This document shows, in pieces, positions 1 to 6,112 of a stretch of 7,548 nucleotides of DNA. The translations under genes and the position numbers were made by a program. The stretch lies in NCBI RefSeq assembly GCF_022810445.1, contig NZ_JAACGD010000054.1, positions 1-7,548 of the forward strand, in the 5' to 3' direction. This DNA comes from Candidatus Cardinium sp. cBcalN2 (GTDB lineage: Bacteria > Bacteroidota > Bacteroidia > Cytophagales > Amoebophilaceae). The first letter of the stretch is position 1, and every line of letters starts with the position of its first letter. The notes beneath the pieces were generated by a model. It was not told the DNA's origin, did no database searches, and was given only the letters and a program-made list of their open reading frames with translations.

Positions 1-85
1 ATAGAAAAACAGCTTCAATGGATGTCGCAGGGTGGATTCTGTTTTTCCAGCTGTAAGGGGCGCTTTCCGCAACTTTTTACCAGGG

Positions 86-125
86 CTTGATTTTTTGCTT
101 ACTTTTTTATCAAGAAAAAAGTAAG
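86..125. repeat. Interleaved inverted repeat, pseudoknot-capable
   Basis: An 11-bp perfect inverted repeat (CTTACTTTTTT at 98-108, AAAAAAGTAAG at 115-125) encloses a 6-base loop, ATCAAG (109-114). The loop is itself the perfect reverse complement of CTTGAT at 86-91. Hairpin and loop partner together could form an H-type pseudoknot if transcribed, or two mutually exclusive hairpins. No T-run follows the stem on either strand, so it is not a canonical intrinsic terminator. From memory, similar hairpins with an A6/T6 stem ending in GTAAG or CTTAC occur scattered between genes in Bacteroidota, so this may be a dispersed intergenic repeat. Only the base pairing is directly seen. Confidence 0.5.
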
Positions 126-165
126 ATAAAAAAAACTTATAATCAAATAAAAATAATTAAAAATT

Positions 166-188
166 CCTTAAGTTGACGCCATTGGGTG
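166..188 (+). repeat. Left copy of 23-bp inverted repeat
   Basis: These 23 bases, with core TTAAGTTGACGCCATTGGG (168-186), recur in inverted orientation at 7520-7542 with a single difference (C versus T at position 180). The similarity stops sharply at both ends of the 23 bases. Length, near-identity and inverted placement at the two ends of the window resemble terminal inverted repeats of an insertion sequence, or solo ends left by one. No transposase is present between or beside the copies, so the identity of the element is inference. It lies 91 bases downstream of the cysteine desulfurase stop codon. Confidence 0.65.
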
Positions 189-279
189 TTCAGGTTACTG
201 GTAAAAGTGGCCACACAGAACTTGCCCGCTACGCAGGTTTCAAATAACCTATTTAGCCTACAGTAGAGTAACTAACTGA

Positions 280-1407
280 CTACTTTGTATAGAGTTTGGT
301 TAACAAGGCAACTGTATTTTCAATTTCTTCAAAGCTAGTATATTTACTAAATGAAAAACGTATAGCGTGTTTGGTTTCTTTTTGCAAAGCAGCTATAACA
401 AGTGAACCCAAAGCACTACCACTTGTACAGGCACTACCTGTAGAGACGGCTATACCATGAATATCTAAATGATGGGCTAGCATATCATGCTCTTTCCAGC
501 CAGGTAATGAAATATTTAATAGATTAGGGCTGCTTTTAGTTAAGCTTGCGCTATGGCCATTAAAGATGATATCAGGAATATGACTTTTTAGTAATGTGAT
601 CATATGTTTCTTAATAGCTAACAAATGGGCTACCACTTTTGATCTATCCCGAAAAACAATTTCTAATGCTTTGGCCATGCCAACAATATAGGCTACATTT
701 TCCGTTCCGCCACGCATATTTAACTCTTGGCTACCTCCAGTAATGAGTGGGGCAACAGAAACCTTACCATTTATATAGACAAAGCCAATCCCTTTGGGAC
801 CATGTATTTTATGAGCAGAACCTAAGACAAGGTCACAAGATAAACAATCAAGCAAGCCAGAATAGATGCTTTGAATAGTATCTGAATGCAAAAATGCACC
901 GTATTTTTGACAAAGCTGGCAAATAGCCTCTATATCTGTTATATTACCTATTTCATGATTGACTTGCATAAAACTGACCAAGGCATAGGGATGCGCTTTT
1001 AACCACGCTTCTACTTCATCCAACCCAAACTCTCCTATTTGGTTAACCCCAATATAGGACAGCTGAATCTTGCCCTGTTGGGCTAACGCTTCTAGTGGCA
1101 TCCGCACTGCAAGATGCTCTAATGGAGAAGTTAAAACATGAGCAATTGGCATCGCCTCTATAATGCCCCTTAATAACATATTATTCCCTTCTGTACCTCC
1201 AGCAGTAAACAATATTTCAGAAGGCGAAACTTTAAACAAGTTGGCTATTTTTTTTCTGGCTTTTTCAAGCGCTGCTTTAGCCTGGCAACCATAACGATGC
1301 ACAGAGGAGGGATTACCACAAAAACCCGCCATATAGGGCATCATAGCGGCCAATACTTCTTCATCTAATTGGGTAGTAGCTGCATTATCTAAATAAACAT
1401 TCATCAT
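280..1407 (-). CDS. Cysteine desulfurase (class V aminotransferase, NifS/IscS type)
   Basis: PLP enzyme expected to release sulfur from L-cysteine as a persulfide, giving alanine, to feed Fe-S cluster assembly or tRNA thiolation in the cytoplasm. The 375-aa protein shows the family motifs in order: YLDNAATT (5-12), GNPSSVHRYG (31-40), FTAGGTEGNN (67-76), His98 that would stack on PLP, the VNHEIG block with Asn150, HSD with Asp176, Gln179, and GSAHK with the PLP-binding Lys200. GGSQELNMRGGTENV follows, then the mobile-loop cysteine Cys327 in GSACTSG. Spacing closely matches E. coli IscS (K206, C328), but at 375 aa it is shorter than IscS (404) and the C-terminal tail after RFSFSKYTSFEEI is brief, so I leave the choice among NifS, IscS and IscS-like open. 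It starts 3 nt after the DUF6913-like stop; an AGGG at 1414-1417 lies 6 nt before ATG 1407 (9 nt before a second ATG at 1404). It is the last gene of the run. All catalytic residues are present, so it is probably active. Confidence 0.93.
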   Translation of the reverse strand: MMNVYLDNAATTQLDEEVLAAMMPYMAGFCGNPSSVHRYGCQAKAALEKARKKIANLFKVSPSEILFTAGGTEGNNMLLRGIIEAMPIAHVLTSPLEHLAVRMPLEALAQQGKIQLSYIGVNQIGEFGLDEVEAWLKAHPYALVSFMQVNHEIGNITDIEAICQLCQKYGAFLHSDTIQSIYSGLLDCLSCDLVLGSAHKIHGPKGIGFVYINGKVSVAPLITGGSQELNMRGGTENVAYIVGMAKALEIVFRDRSKVVAHLLAIKKHMITLLKSHIPDIIFNGHSASLTKSSPNLLNISLPGWKEHDMLAHHLDIHGIAVSTGSACTSGSALGSLVIAALQKETKHAIRFSFSKYTSFEEIENTVALLTKLYTK

Positions 1408-1410
1408 TCT

Positions 1411-1962
1411 TTACCCTGCCATACATTCGGTATAGTGCAACATCTGCTTAGCTAGTCTTTTAATGTCTTCAATAGGAGTGGTCCGACTTACCTTTACCAT
1501 GACTTCAAATAAATTTCTGCGCGTAGCTTCAAAATGACCTACCCGACACTTAGCTTGATGTTTAGCTACAATACAGTCTAAAACTGAATTAGTACTCAAA
1601 TCTAGATGAAATAGATAATCAAAAGGGGTTTCTACAAACTTTTTAATGCGGTTGTTTTCTATCTTACCTAAAATAGTAATCGCATGATGGCCAAAAGCAT
1701 AACGTAAATGGCTAGTGGCATGGGCACGGTCTTTTCCTGTAGTATAACAGAGCACGCTAACTTGTTTATCCAAGTTTTTTAAATCTCGAATAAAACGTTG
1801 TACCACCTCATGCTTGGCCGGAGTTTCATAACTATATAGCACGCCTATGGTAGTTGCTTGATTTAACCCTACATTACTGCGGATAACCTTCCTATTTTTT
1901 AAGCTAAAATGGGTAACTATGCCTAAAATAAAAAACTTAAAAATTACATATAAATGCATCAT
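1411..1962 (-). CDS. DUF6913-like protein of unknown function
   Basis: A 183-aa protein that I match, from memory of the family pattern, to the Bacteroidota family DUF6913. Supporting features are a basic N-terminal stretch (KNRKVIRSN, about 22-30), then the A-x-x-I-G-V-L-Y start of a predicted alpha/beta domain (about 36-43), a second strand-like VSVLCYTTG (69-77), an FDYLFHLDL segment (114-122), and CRVGHFE (139-145). It has no catalytic motif I recognise. The hydrophobic YVIFKFFILGIV at residues 5-16 is too short for a confident membrane segment or signal peptide. The start at 1962 overlaps the ligA stop as ATGA; a second ATG follows immediately. My recollection is that members of this family often sit beside ligA in Bacteroidota, sometimes near dapA, which would support the call, but I cannot verify that here. 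Function unknown; the overlap implies co-expression with ligA, not necessarily a role in DNA repair. Confidence 0.7.
   Translation of the reverse strand: MMHLYVIFKFFILGIVTHFSLKNRKVIRSNVGLNQATTIGVLYSYETPAKHEVVQRFIRDLKNLDKQVSVLCYTTGKDRAHATSHLRYAFGHHAITILGKIENNRIKKFVETPFDYLFHLDLSTNSVLDCIVAKHQAKCRVGHFEATRRNLFEVMVKVSRTTPIEDIKRLAKQMLHYTECMAG
1959..1962 (-). promoter_or_regulatory. ATGA start-stop overlap (ligA/DUF6913-like)
   Basis: The ATG of the DUF6913-like gene (1962-1960) and the TGA of ligA (1961-1959) overlap by four bases. This is the classical arrangement for translational coupling and supports annotating the downstream gene from 1962, although a second ATG at 1959-1957 is also possible. 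Confidence 0.6.
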
Positions 1963-3959
1963 GGTAGCATCTTTATAATATCATTTTCTTCTAAAATGGG
2001 AATGCCCCATTGTTTGGCTTTAGCTAACTTGGATGGACCCGCTTTGCTTCCTGCTACCAAGTAGTGGACTTTAGCAGAAACAGCAGATAAGACCCTCCCT
2101 CCTGCTGCCTCAATTAATTTAGTTAATTCTTTTCTTGTAACCATTTGAAAGGTACCCGATATAACAAAGTATTTTGAGGATAATGGCCATAAAACCTCCA
2201 CACTTTCTGGAAGAGCAAACTGTAACCCGGCAGCTTGCAGCCCACTAATAATCGCTTTTTGGTAAGGATCTTGCAAGTAATCGAGTATACTCTGAACAAT
2301 TTTTTCTCCAATATCAGGTACCTGTAACAGCTCTGCTTGAGTAGCTTGTTGCAACCGCTCCATTGATCTAAAGTGTCTGGCTAGTTTTTTAGCTACCGTT
2401 TCGCCTACATGCTTAATGCCCAAGGCAAACAATAGGCTATCAAAAGGCTTTGTTTTTGAAGCTTCAATATTAGTTAATAATTTTTGTGTGGATAGTGCTT
2501 GAAATCCTTCTAAAGCGTGGACTGACTCATAACGCAATATATACAAATCTGCTACGTTTTGAACCAATTTAGCCTGCAACAATGCCTCAATGGTTTTAGG
2601 CCCTAAGGTATGAATATCCATAGCTTTGCGATGCGCAAAATGCAATAAAGCACCTTTTAACTGGGACACACATTGCTGCTTATTAGGACAATAGTAAGCC
2701 ACTGTTCCTTCCTCTCGATGAAGTGGCGTACCACAAGCAGGACATTGGCGAATAAAAACAACAGGTTTACTGGTTTTCTTACGGGAAGAAAAGTCTACAC
2801 CAACTACCTGGGGAATAATTTCTCCTCCTTTTTCAATAAAAATCTTGTCGCCCAAATGGAGGTCTTGCTTAGCTAACACATCTGCATTATGCAAAGAAGC
2901 ACGACCAACTATAGTCCCTGCTAATGAAATCGGCCTAAAATGGGCTACTGGTGTAATAGTACCTGTTCTGCCTACTTGAAAAGTTACCTCTTCTAAGGTA
3001 GAATAAGCCATTGCTGGCTGGTATTTATAGGCAATCGCCCAACGTGGCGATTTGGAAGTTATACCAATCCTATGTTGTTGATCAAGATTATTTACTTTGA
3101 TTACTATACCATCCACATCAACCGGTAAATTTTGCTTATGTTCAGCCCAGTAATGAATATAGTCCATTATTTCTGTAATATTAGTACATACTTTATAGAT
3201 AGGCGCAACAGAGAAGCCTAAAGTGACCAGCAAAGCCAAAGCAGCTTCTTGGGTAGGACACATATAAGATGATGCATAAAAACTATACCCATAAAATGCT
3301 AATGGACGCTCTTTAACTAAAGCTACATCTAGTGATTTTAATGTACCTGCGGTAATGTTACGAGGGTTAGCCCATAAAGCTTCTCCTTTTGCTTTACGCA
3401 TACGATTTAATTCCGTAAAAACATCCTTAGGCATAAAGGCCTCTCCACGCACCTCAAATGAGGCAGATGGGGGAGCTTGAATTTTTTGGGGTAAAGGCAA
3501 ACATTGACAAACATGGCGAGTTACATCATCTCCTTTTTCCCCATCACCACGTGTAACAGCACCTACCAAATGGCCATTTTCATAATGAATGCTCAGGGCC
3601 ACACCATCTATTTTAGGTTCACATATAAAATCTATAGTCCCATTCGGAACCATTTTTTTGACCCTTATAATAAATTGTTCTACTTCTTTTTCTGAATAGG
3701 TTTTAGCTAAAGAGAGCATAGGGGTCTGGTGATAAACCACTTTAAACCCTTTAGAAGGATATTCTCCAATCACTTCAGTTGGAGAGTCAGGGAGCTTTAA
3801 GTGGGGATAAGCCTGCTCTAACTGGGTCAATCGTTCTACTAATTGGTCATAGGCATAATCGGAAATTGGCGAAATTCCTTTTTGGAAGTAGCACGCATTG
3901 TAGTAGCGAATGGAATCTACTAAATGTTTGATTTCTTTACTGATGTCAGATGTTTCCAT
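1959..3959 (-). CDS. ligA: NAD-dependent DNA ligase LigA
   Basis: Seals nicks in duplex DNA using NAD+; essential for Okazaki fragment joining and repair. Numbered from ATG 3959, the protein is 666 aa, the usual length. Domains in order are: the N-terminal NMN-binding Ia region (about 1-60, with the YYxxCYF/ISDYAYD pattern); the adenylation domain with catalytic Lys116 in CEPKIDG, then TRGDGEKGDDVT, FEVRGE, ANPRNITAGTL, VDGIVIKVN and WAIAYKYQP; the OB fold with QVGRTGTITPVA and RASLHNAD; a zinc finger with Cys406, Cys409, Cys424 and Cys430; helix-hairpin-helix repeats (about 450-570); and a C-terminal BRCT domain (about 593-666). The lysine and all four cysteines align almost exactly with E. 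coli LigA. An in-frame ATG at 4013 would add 18 residues lying over the end of the ZIP gene; I prefer 3959 because it gives the standard N-terminus and a TAATG junction. Its stop overlaps the next gene as ATGA. No defect seen. Confidence 0.97.
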   Translation of the reverse strand: METSDISKEIKHLVDSIRYYNACYFQKGISPISDYAYDQLVERLTQLEQAYPHLKLPDSPTEVIGEYPSKGFKVVYHQTPMLSLAKTYSEKEVEQFIIRVKKMVPNGTIDFICEPKIDGVALSIHYENGHLVGAVTRGDGEKGDDVTRHVCQCLPLPQKIQAPPSASFEVRGEAFMPKDVFTELNRMRKAKGEALWANPRNITAGTLKSLDVALVKERPLAFYGYSFYASSYMCPTQEAALALLVTLGFSVAPIYKVCTNITEIMDYIHYWAEHKQNLPVDVDGIVIKVNNLDQQHRIGITSKSPRWAIAYKYQPAMAYSTLEEVTFQVGRTGTITPVAHFRPISLAGTIVGRASLHNADVLAKQDLHLGDKIFIEKGGEIIPQVVGVDFSSRKKTSKPVVFIRQCPACGTPLHREEGTVAYYCPNKQQCVSQLKGALLHFAHRKAMDIHTLGPKTIEALLQAKLVQNVADLYILRYESVHALEGFQALSTQKLLTNIEASKTKPFDSLLFALGIKHVGETVAKKLARHFRSMERLQQATQAELLQVPDIGEKIVQSILDYLQDPYQKAIISGLQAAGLQFALPESVEVLWPLSSKYFVISGTFQMVTRKELTKLIEAAGGRVLSAVSAKVHYLVAGSKAGPSKLAKAKQWGIPILEENDIIKMLP

Positions 3960-3961
3960 TA
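3957..3961 (-). promoter_or_regulatory. TAATG stop-start junction (ZIP/ligA)
   Basis: On the minus strand the TAA stop of the ZIP gene shares its last A with the ATG of ligA. Such one-base overlaps commonly let terminating ribosomes restart on the next gene. No Shine-Dalgarno-like run precedes this ATG, which fits re-initiation. It is the main argument for the 3959 start of ligA. Confidence 0.6.
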
Positions 3962-4687
3962 CAATAAAAATTCGACCAATGCCGCCAATCCAGCTCCAAG
4001 TAAACAAATCCACAAAGTAAACCGGTTCGAATGATGATTGGGGCTGGCTTCAAAGAGCATGGTAGCCGAAATGTACAAAAAATTACCCGTTACAATGGCC
4101 AGTAATATGGTGCTACCACCATCAGAAAGATGGTGATTAAGATAACTACTTAGACAGAGCCCTACTGGAGAGGCTAAAGAAAATAGCCCTAAATAGCTTA
4201 ACATACGTCTTGTGGATAGGCTAAAGCCACGTAATACACTCATTAAAGCAAAGGCTTCTAAAAATTTATGCAACATCATGCCCAGTAAAAGCCCTTCTCG
4301 GTTCGCATCATGCCCATGGCCATGTGCCAAAAGGGTGCCATCTAAAAGCGCATGCAATGCTATAGAGCTTAAAAAAGAAAATATTTTATAATTTTTCACA
4401 CCACAATGGTCTGAAGTTGGAGCCATAGAATGGCCATGCTCTACGCCAGCACTAAAGTTTTCAATGAAACGCTGCAAAAAAAACCCTATCATGATATAAC
4501 CACCAACATAGAGCGGCCTAACTTGGGAAATAAAAAGCTCAGGCATTAGATGTAACAAAGTATTGGCCAATAGGTAACCACCCGAAAAGGTTAACAAGCG
4601 TGGTAATAGCTTCATGGAAGATTGCCCGGTAACGATTAAGCCACCCAGTAATGCTGAAAACAAAAGTGCAAAAAATTCTATAGCCAT
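3959..4687 (-). CDS. ZIP-family divalent metal transporter
   Basis: Inner-membrane protein of 242 aa expected to import zinc, iron or another divalent metal. About eight hydrophobic segments are visible (roughly 3-21, 31-48, 59-79, 102-120, 131-152, 162-182, 191-211, 224-242), the ZIP topology. Candidate metal-path residues are His46 and Glu50 in HLMPE, His112 and Asp116 in SIALHALLDG (the HNxxDG-like helix 4 motif, with Asn replaced by Ala), and His140 and Glu144 in LHKFLEAFAL (the HKxPE-like helix 5 motif, with Pro replaced by Leu). Histidine-rich loops flank helix 4: HGH at 84-86 and HGHGH at 122-126, typical of metal sensing or capture loops. GNFLYISATMLFEASP (201-216) matches the conserved helix 7 pattern. 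Metal specificity cannot be read from the sequence. It begins 39 nt after the rsmH stop, and its own stop overlaps the ligA start. Confidence 0.88.
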   Translation of the reverse strand: MAIEFFALLFSALLGGLIVTGQSSMKLLPRLLTFSGGYLLANTLLHLMPELFISQVRPLYVGGYIMIGFFLQRFIENFSAGVEHGHSMAPTSDHCGVKNYKIFSFLSSIALHALLDGTLLAHGHGHDANREGLLLGMMLHKFLEAFALMSVLRGFSLSTRRMLSYLGLFSLASPVGLCLSSYLNHHLSDGGSTILLAIVTGNFLYISATMLFEASPNHHSNRFTLWICLLGAGLAALVEFLL

Positions 4688-4710
4688 TATCTATTTATTC
4701 ATGATCGTTA

Positions 4711-4728
4711 AAAGATCAAGAGATCTTT
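4711..4728 (-). other. Small hairpin after rsmH
   Basis: AAAGATC (4711-4717) and GATCTTT (4722-4728) form a perfect 7-bp stem with a 4-base loop, overlapping the rsmH TAA stop in the 39-nt gap before the ZIP gene. On the minus strand the stem is followed by a single further T and then AACG, so it lacks the U-tract of a strong terminator. It might attenuate, stabilise transcript ends, or mean nothing in such AT-rich DNA. Confidence 0.3.
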
Positions 4729-5674
4729 ATATGCTTCTTATTTGAGCCGGTGATGCAACACGTACAGCTATCCGTAACCGTGCACTTCGGGCACGATTAT
4801 TGCGGTGCACTTCCTCTATAGAAGGTGTAAAAGGCTTTTTTTGTAATGGAACAAAAGGACGTAACAGATTACCGTACCCATCTTGTTGCGGTTCTCCCCG
4901 TACATTACCTGTATTGAAAAAATTTTTAACCAATCGATCCTCTAAAGAATGGTAAGCAATAATGGCCAAACGCCCTTTGGGTTTAATCAGTTCAACACTA
5001 CACTCTAACAACCTTTCTAACTCAATCAGTTCATTATTTACTTCAATACGAAATGCTTGAAATACTTTTGCAAGATATTGATTTACTTTTAGCTTAGGGG
5101 CAAATGGTTCAACAATAGCCTTCAATTGGTAAGTAGTGAGAATAGGCGCCTGGTCGCGTGCTTGAATAATAGCCTGAGCAATAGCGATTGCGTTAGCCAC
5201 TTCTCCATAGCTATGCAATAAATGGGTTAACTGCTCCAGTCTATAGGTATTGACAACGTGCTGTGCTGAATGTGGGAAATTTGGATCCATTCGCATATCC
5301 AATTTGCCATCAAATCGAGTAGAAAAACCACGTTCAGACCTATCTATTTGGTGCGAAGAGGTACCTAAGTCTGCTAGCAGACCATCTAGCTGTTCCACGC
5401 CATAGAAGTTTAGAAATTCCTTAGCAAAACGAAAAGAGGCTCTAATAAAAGTTAAAGATTTATCTGTAAAAGATTGGGCAATCGTAGCAGCCTCTGGATC
5501 CCTATCAAAGGCAAATAAATGGCCGCTAGAAAGGGTTTCAATGATTTTCTTTGCATGGCCCCCTCCTCCAAAAGTAAGGTCTGCATAGTTTCCAGTTGGT
5601 ACTATAGCCAATCCTTCTATCACCTCATCCAACATCACTGGTATGTGATAGCCCGCTGAAATAGTTGTAACCAT
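4727..5674 (-). CDS. rsmH: 16S rRNA (cytosine(1402)-N(4))-methyltransferase RsmH
   Basis: SAM-dependent enzyme (also called MraW) that N4-methylates C1402 of 16S rRNA in the decoding centre of the small subunit. The 315-aa length is normal. Motifs seen are HIPVMLDEV (10-18), the SAM-binding glycine loop ADLTFGGGGHA (31-41), the acidic FDRD (56-59), LLADLGTSSHQID (99-111), RGFSTRFDGKLDMRMDP (115-131), VFQAFRIEVNNEL (204-216), IAYHSLEDRLVKNFF (239-253) and the basic C-terminal NNRARSARLRIA (292-303). A possible weak ribosome site, AAGG (5683-5686 on the minus strand), is 8 nt before ATG 5674. In most bacteria this gene opens the division and cell-wall (dcw) cluster after mraZ and before ftsL; here neither neighbour exists, and the gene leads a run with a ZIP transporter and ligA instead. 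A transcription start in the upstream intergenic region is likely. Confidence 0.96.
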   Translation of the reverse strand: MVTTISAGYHIPVMLDEVIEGLAIVPTGNYADLTFGGGGHAKKIIETLSSGHLFAFDRDPEAATIAQSFTDKSLTFIRASFRFAKEFLNFYGVEQLDGLLADLGTSSHQIDRSERGFSTRFDGKLDMRMDPNFPHSAQHVVNTYRLEQLTHLLHSYGEVANAIAIAQAIIQARDQAPILTTYQLKAIVEPFAPKLKVNQYLAKVFQAFRIEVNNELIELERLLECSVELIKPKGRLAIIAYHSLEDRLVKNFFNTGNVRGEPQQDGYGNLLRPFVPLQKKPFTPSIEEVHRNNRARSARLRIAVRVASPAQIRSI

Positions 5675-6112
5675 GAATTAAGCCTTGTAAGTTTTAAATT
5701 ACTGGTAAAGGTAATCAGACTATTTGAAAATACAAATAGACCTCTTACAAAACAACTAAAGTTGTATGTGTTGACTAGATTGGTAAAAAATGAATTTTTC
5801 ATGTTACTTTTTTCCTGCTAAAAAAGCAATCAAACAAACCAAGCGCTCCTATTTGTATAGGTAAATATTTCATATTATTAGACGTTTATATTATATTTTA
5901 TTGTAATAAAACATTATTTGAGTTGTTTTTGCTTGTACACCTAAATGGCCACTGAATGATTCAATCGTAACACAAAAGAGCTGAAGGATCCATTCAGGAC
6001 TGTCTTAAAGCTGCACACAAATAAGAAAAAAATTAAGATAAAATAGATTTTTTACCCATGCACTGAACGACAAATACAAGCTGGGTGCTAATCGTTTTCA
6101 TTATTTGTATCT
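5675..6112. promoter_or_regulatory. AT-rich divergent intergenic region
   Basis: These 438 bases separate rsmH (leftward) from the symporter gene (rightward) and must carry the promoters of both. I found no clear match to the Bacteroidota -7 consensus TAnnTTTG and no convincing sigma-70 pair. A lone TATAAT on the minus strand (5895-5890) lacks a -35 partner. Structures seen are CTATTTG/CAAATAG (5720-5739), CTTTTTT/AAAAAAG (5807-5826), CCTAT/ATAGG (5848-5861), TTTTATT/AATAAAA (5896-5911), TGAAT/ATTCA (5953-5963), CTGAA/TTCAG around a BamHI-like GGATCC (5981-5997), and ACAAATA/TATTTGT (6070-6108) just before the symporter ATG. No coding region, tRNA or riboswitch was recognised. Confidence 0.45.

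Larger units (their letters stand above)
1..279. other. Non-coding left edge with repeats
   Basis: I recognise no gene in these bases. A short open frame on the plus strand (bases 1-90, ending TGA) enters from the window edge and codes 29 residues with no recognisable motif. An open frame on the minus strand across 1-124 is rich in Lys and looks like translated repeat rather than protein. Near the edge, GAAAAACAG (4-12) is the reverse complement of CTGTTTTTC (39-47). A 5-bp hairpin, AGGTT/AACCT, lies at 235-250 just downstream of the cysteine desulfurase stop, but it has no U-tract, so I do not call a terminator. The better-defined repeats at 86-125 and 166-188 are listed separately. The region may be the decayed end of a mobile element, but this is inference. 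Confidence 0.5.

Noticed and set aside
235..250. tRNA T-arm-like hairpin AGGTT/AACCT
   Set aside because: The loop is 6 bases, not 7, and no acceptor, D or anticodon arms fit around it.
2123..2311. Minus-strand frame of 62 codons inside ligA
   Set aside because: It lies in another frame over the HhH/BRCT coding part of ligA, has no motif, and ligA is unmistakable here.
2673..2876. Plus-strand frame of 67 codons
   Set aside because: Antisense to the ligA zinc-finger and OB region; no recognisable protein features.
3504..3695. Plus-strand frame of 63 codons
   Set aside because: Antisense to the ligA adenylation domain; aromatic-rich composition is a by-product of the opposite strand.
195..5709. 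Shared 11-mer TTACTGGTAAA at 195-205 and 5699-5709
   Set aside because: Several 11-base matches are expected by chance between all positions of a window this size, and flanking bases do not continue the match.
5885..5920. Sigma-70-like promoter on the minus strand around TATAAT (5895-5890)
   Set aside because: No -35 match at proper spacing, over 200 bases from the rsmH start, and Bacteroidota normally use a different consensus; AT-rich chance is likely.
5950..6070. CACTGAAYGA occurring at 5950-5959 and 6061-6070
   Set aside because: A 9-of-10 match between two sites in the same region is compatible with chance, and the flanks differ.
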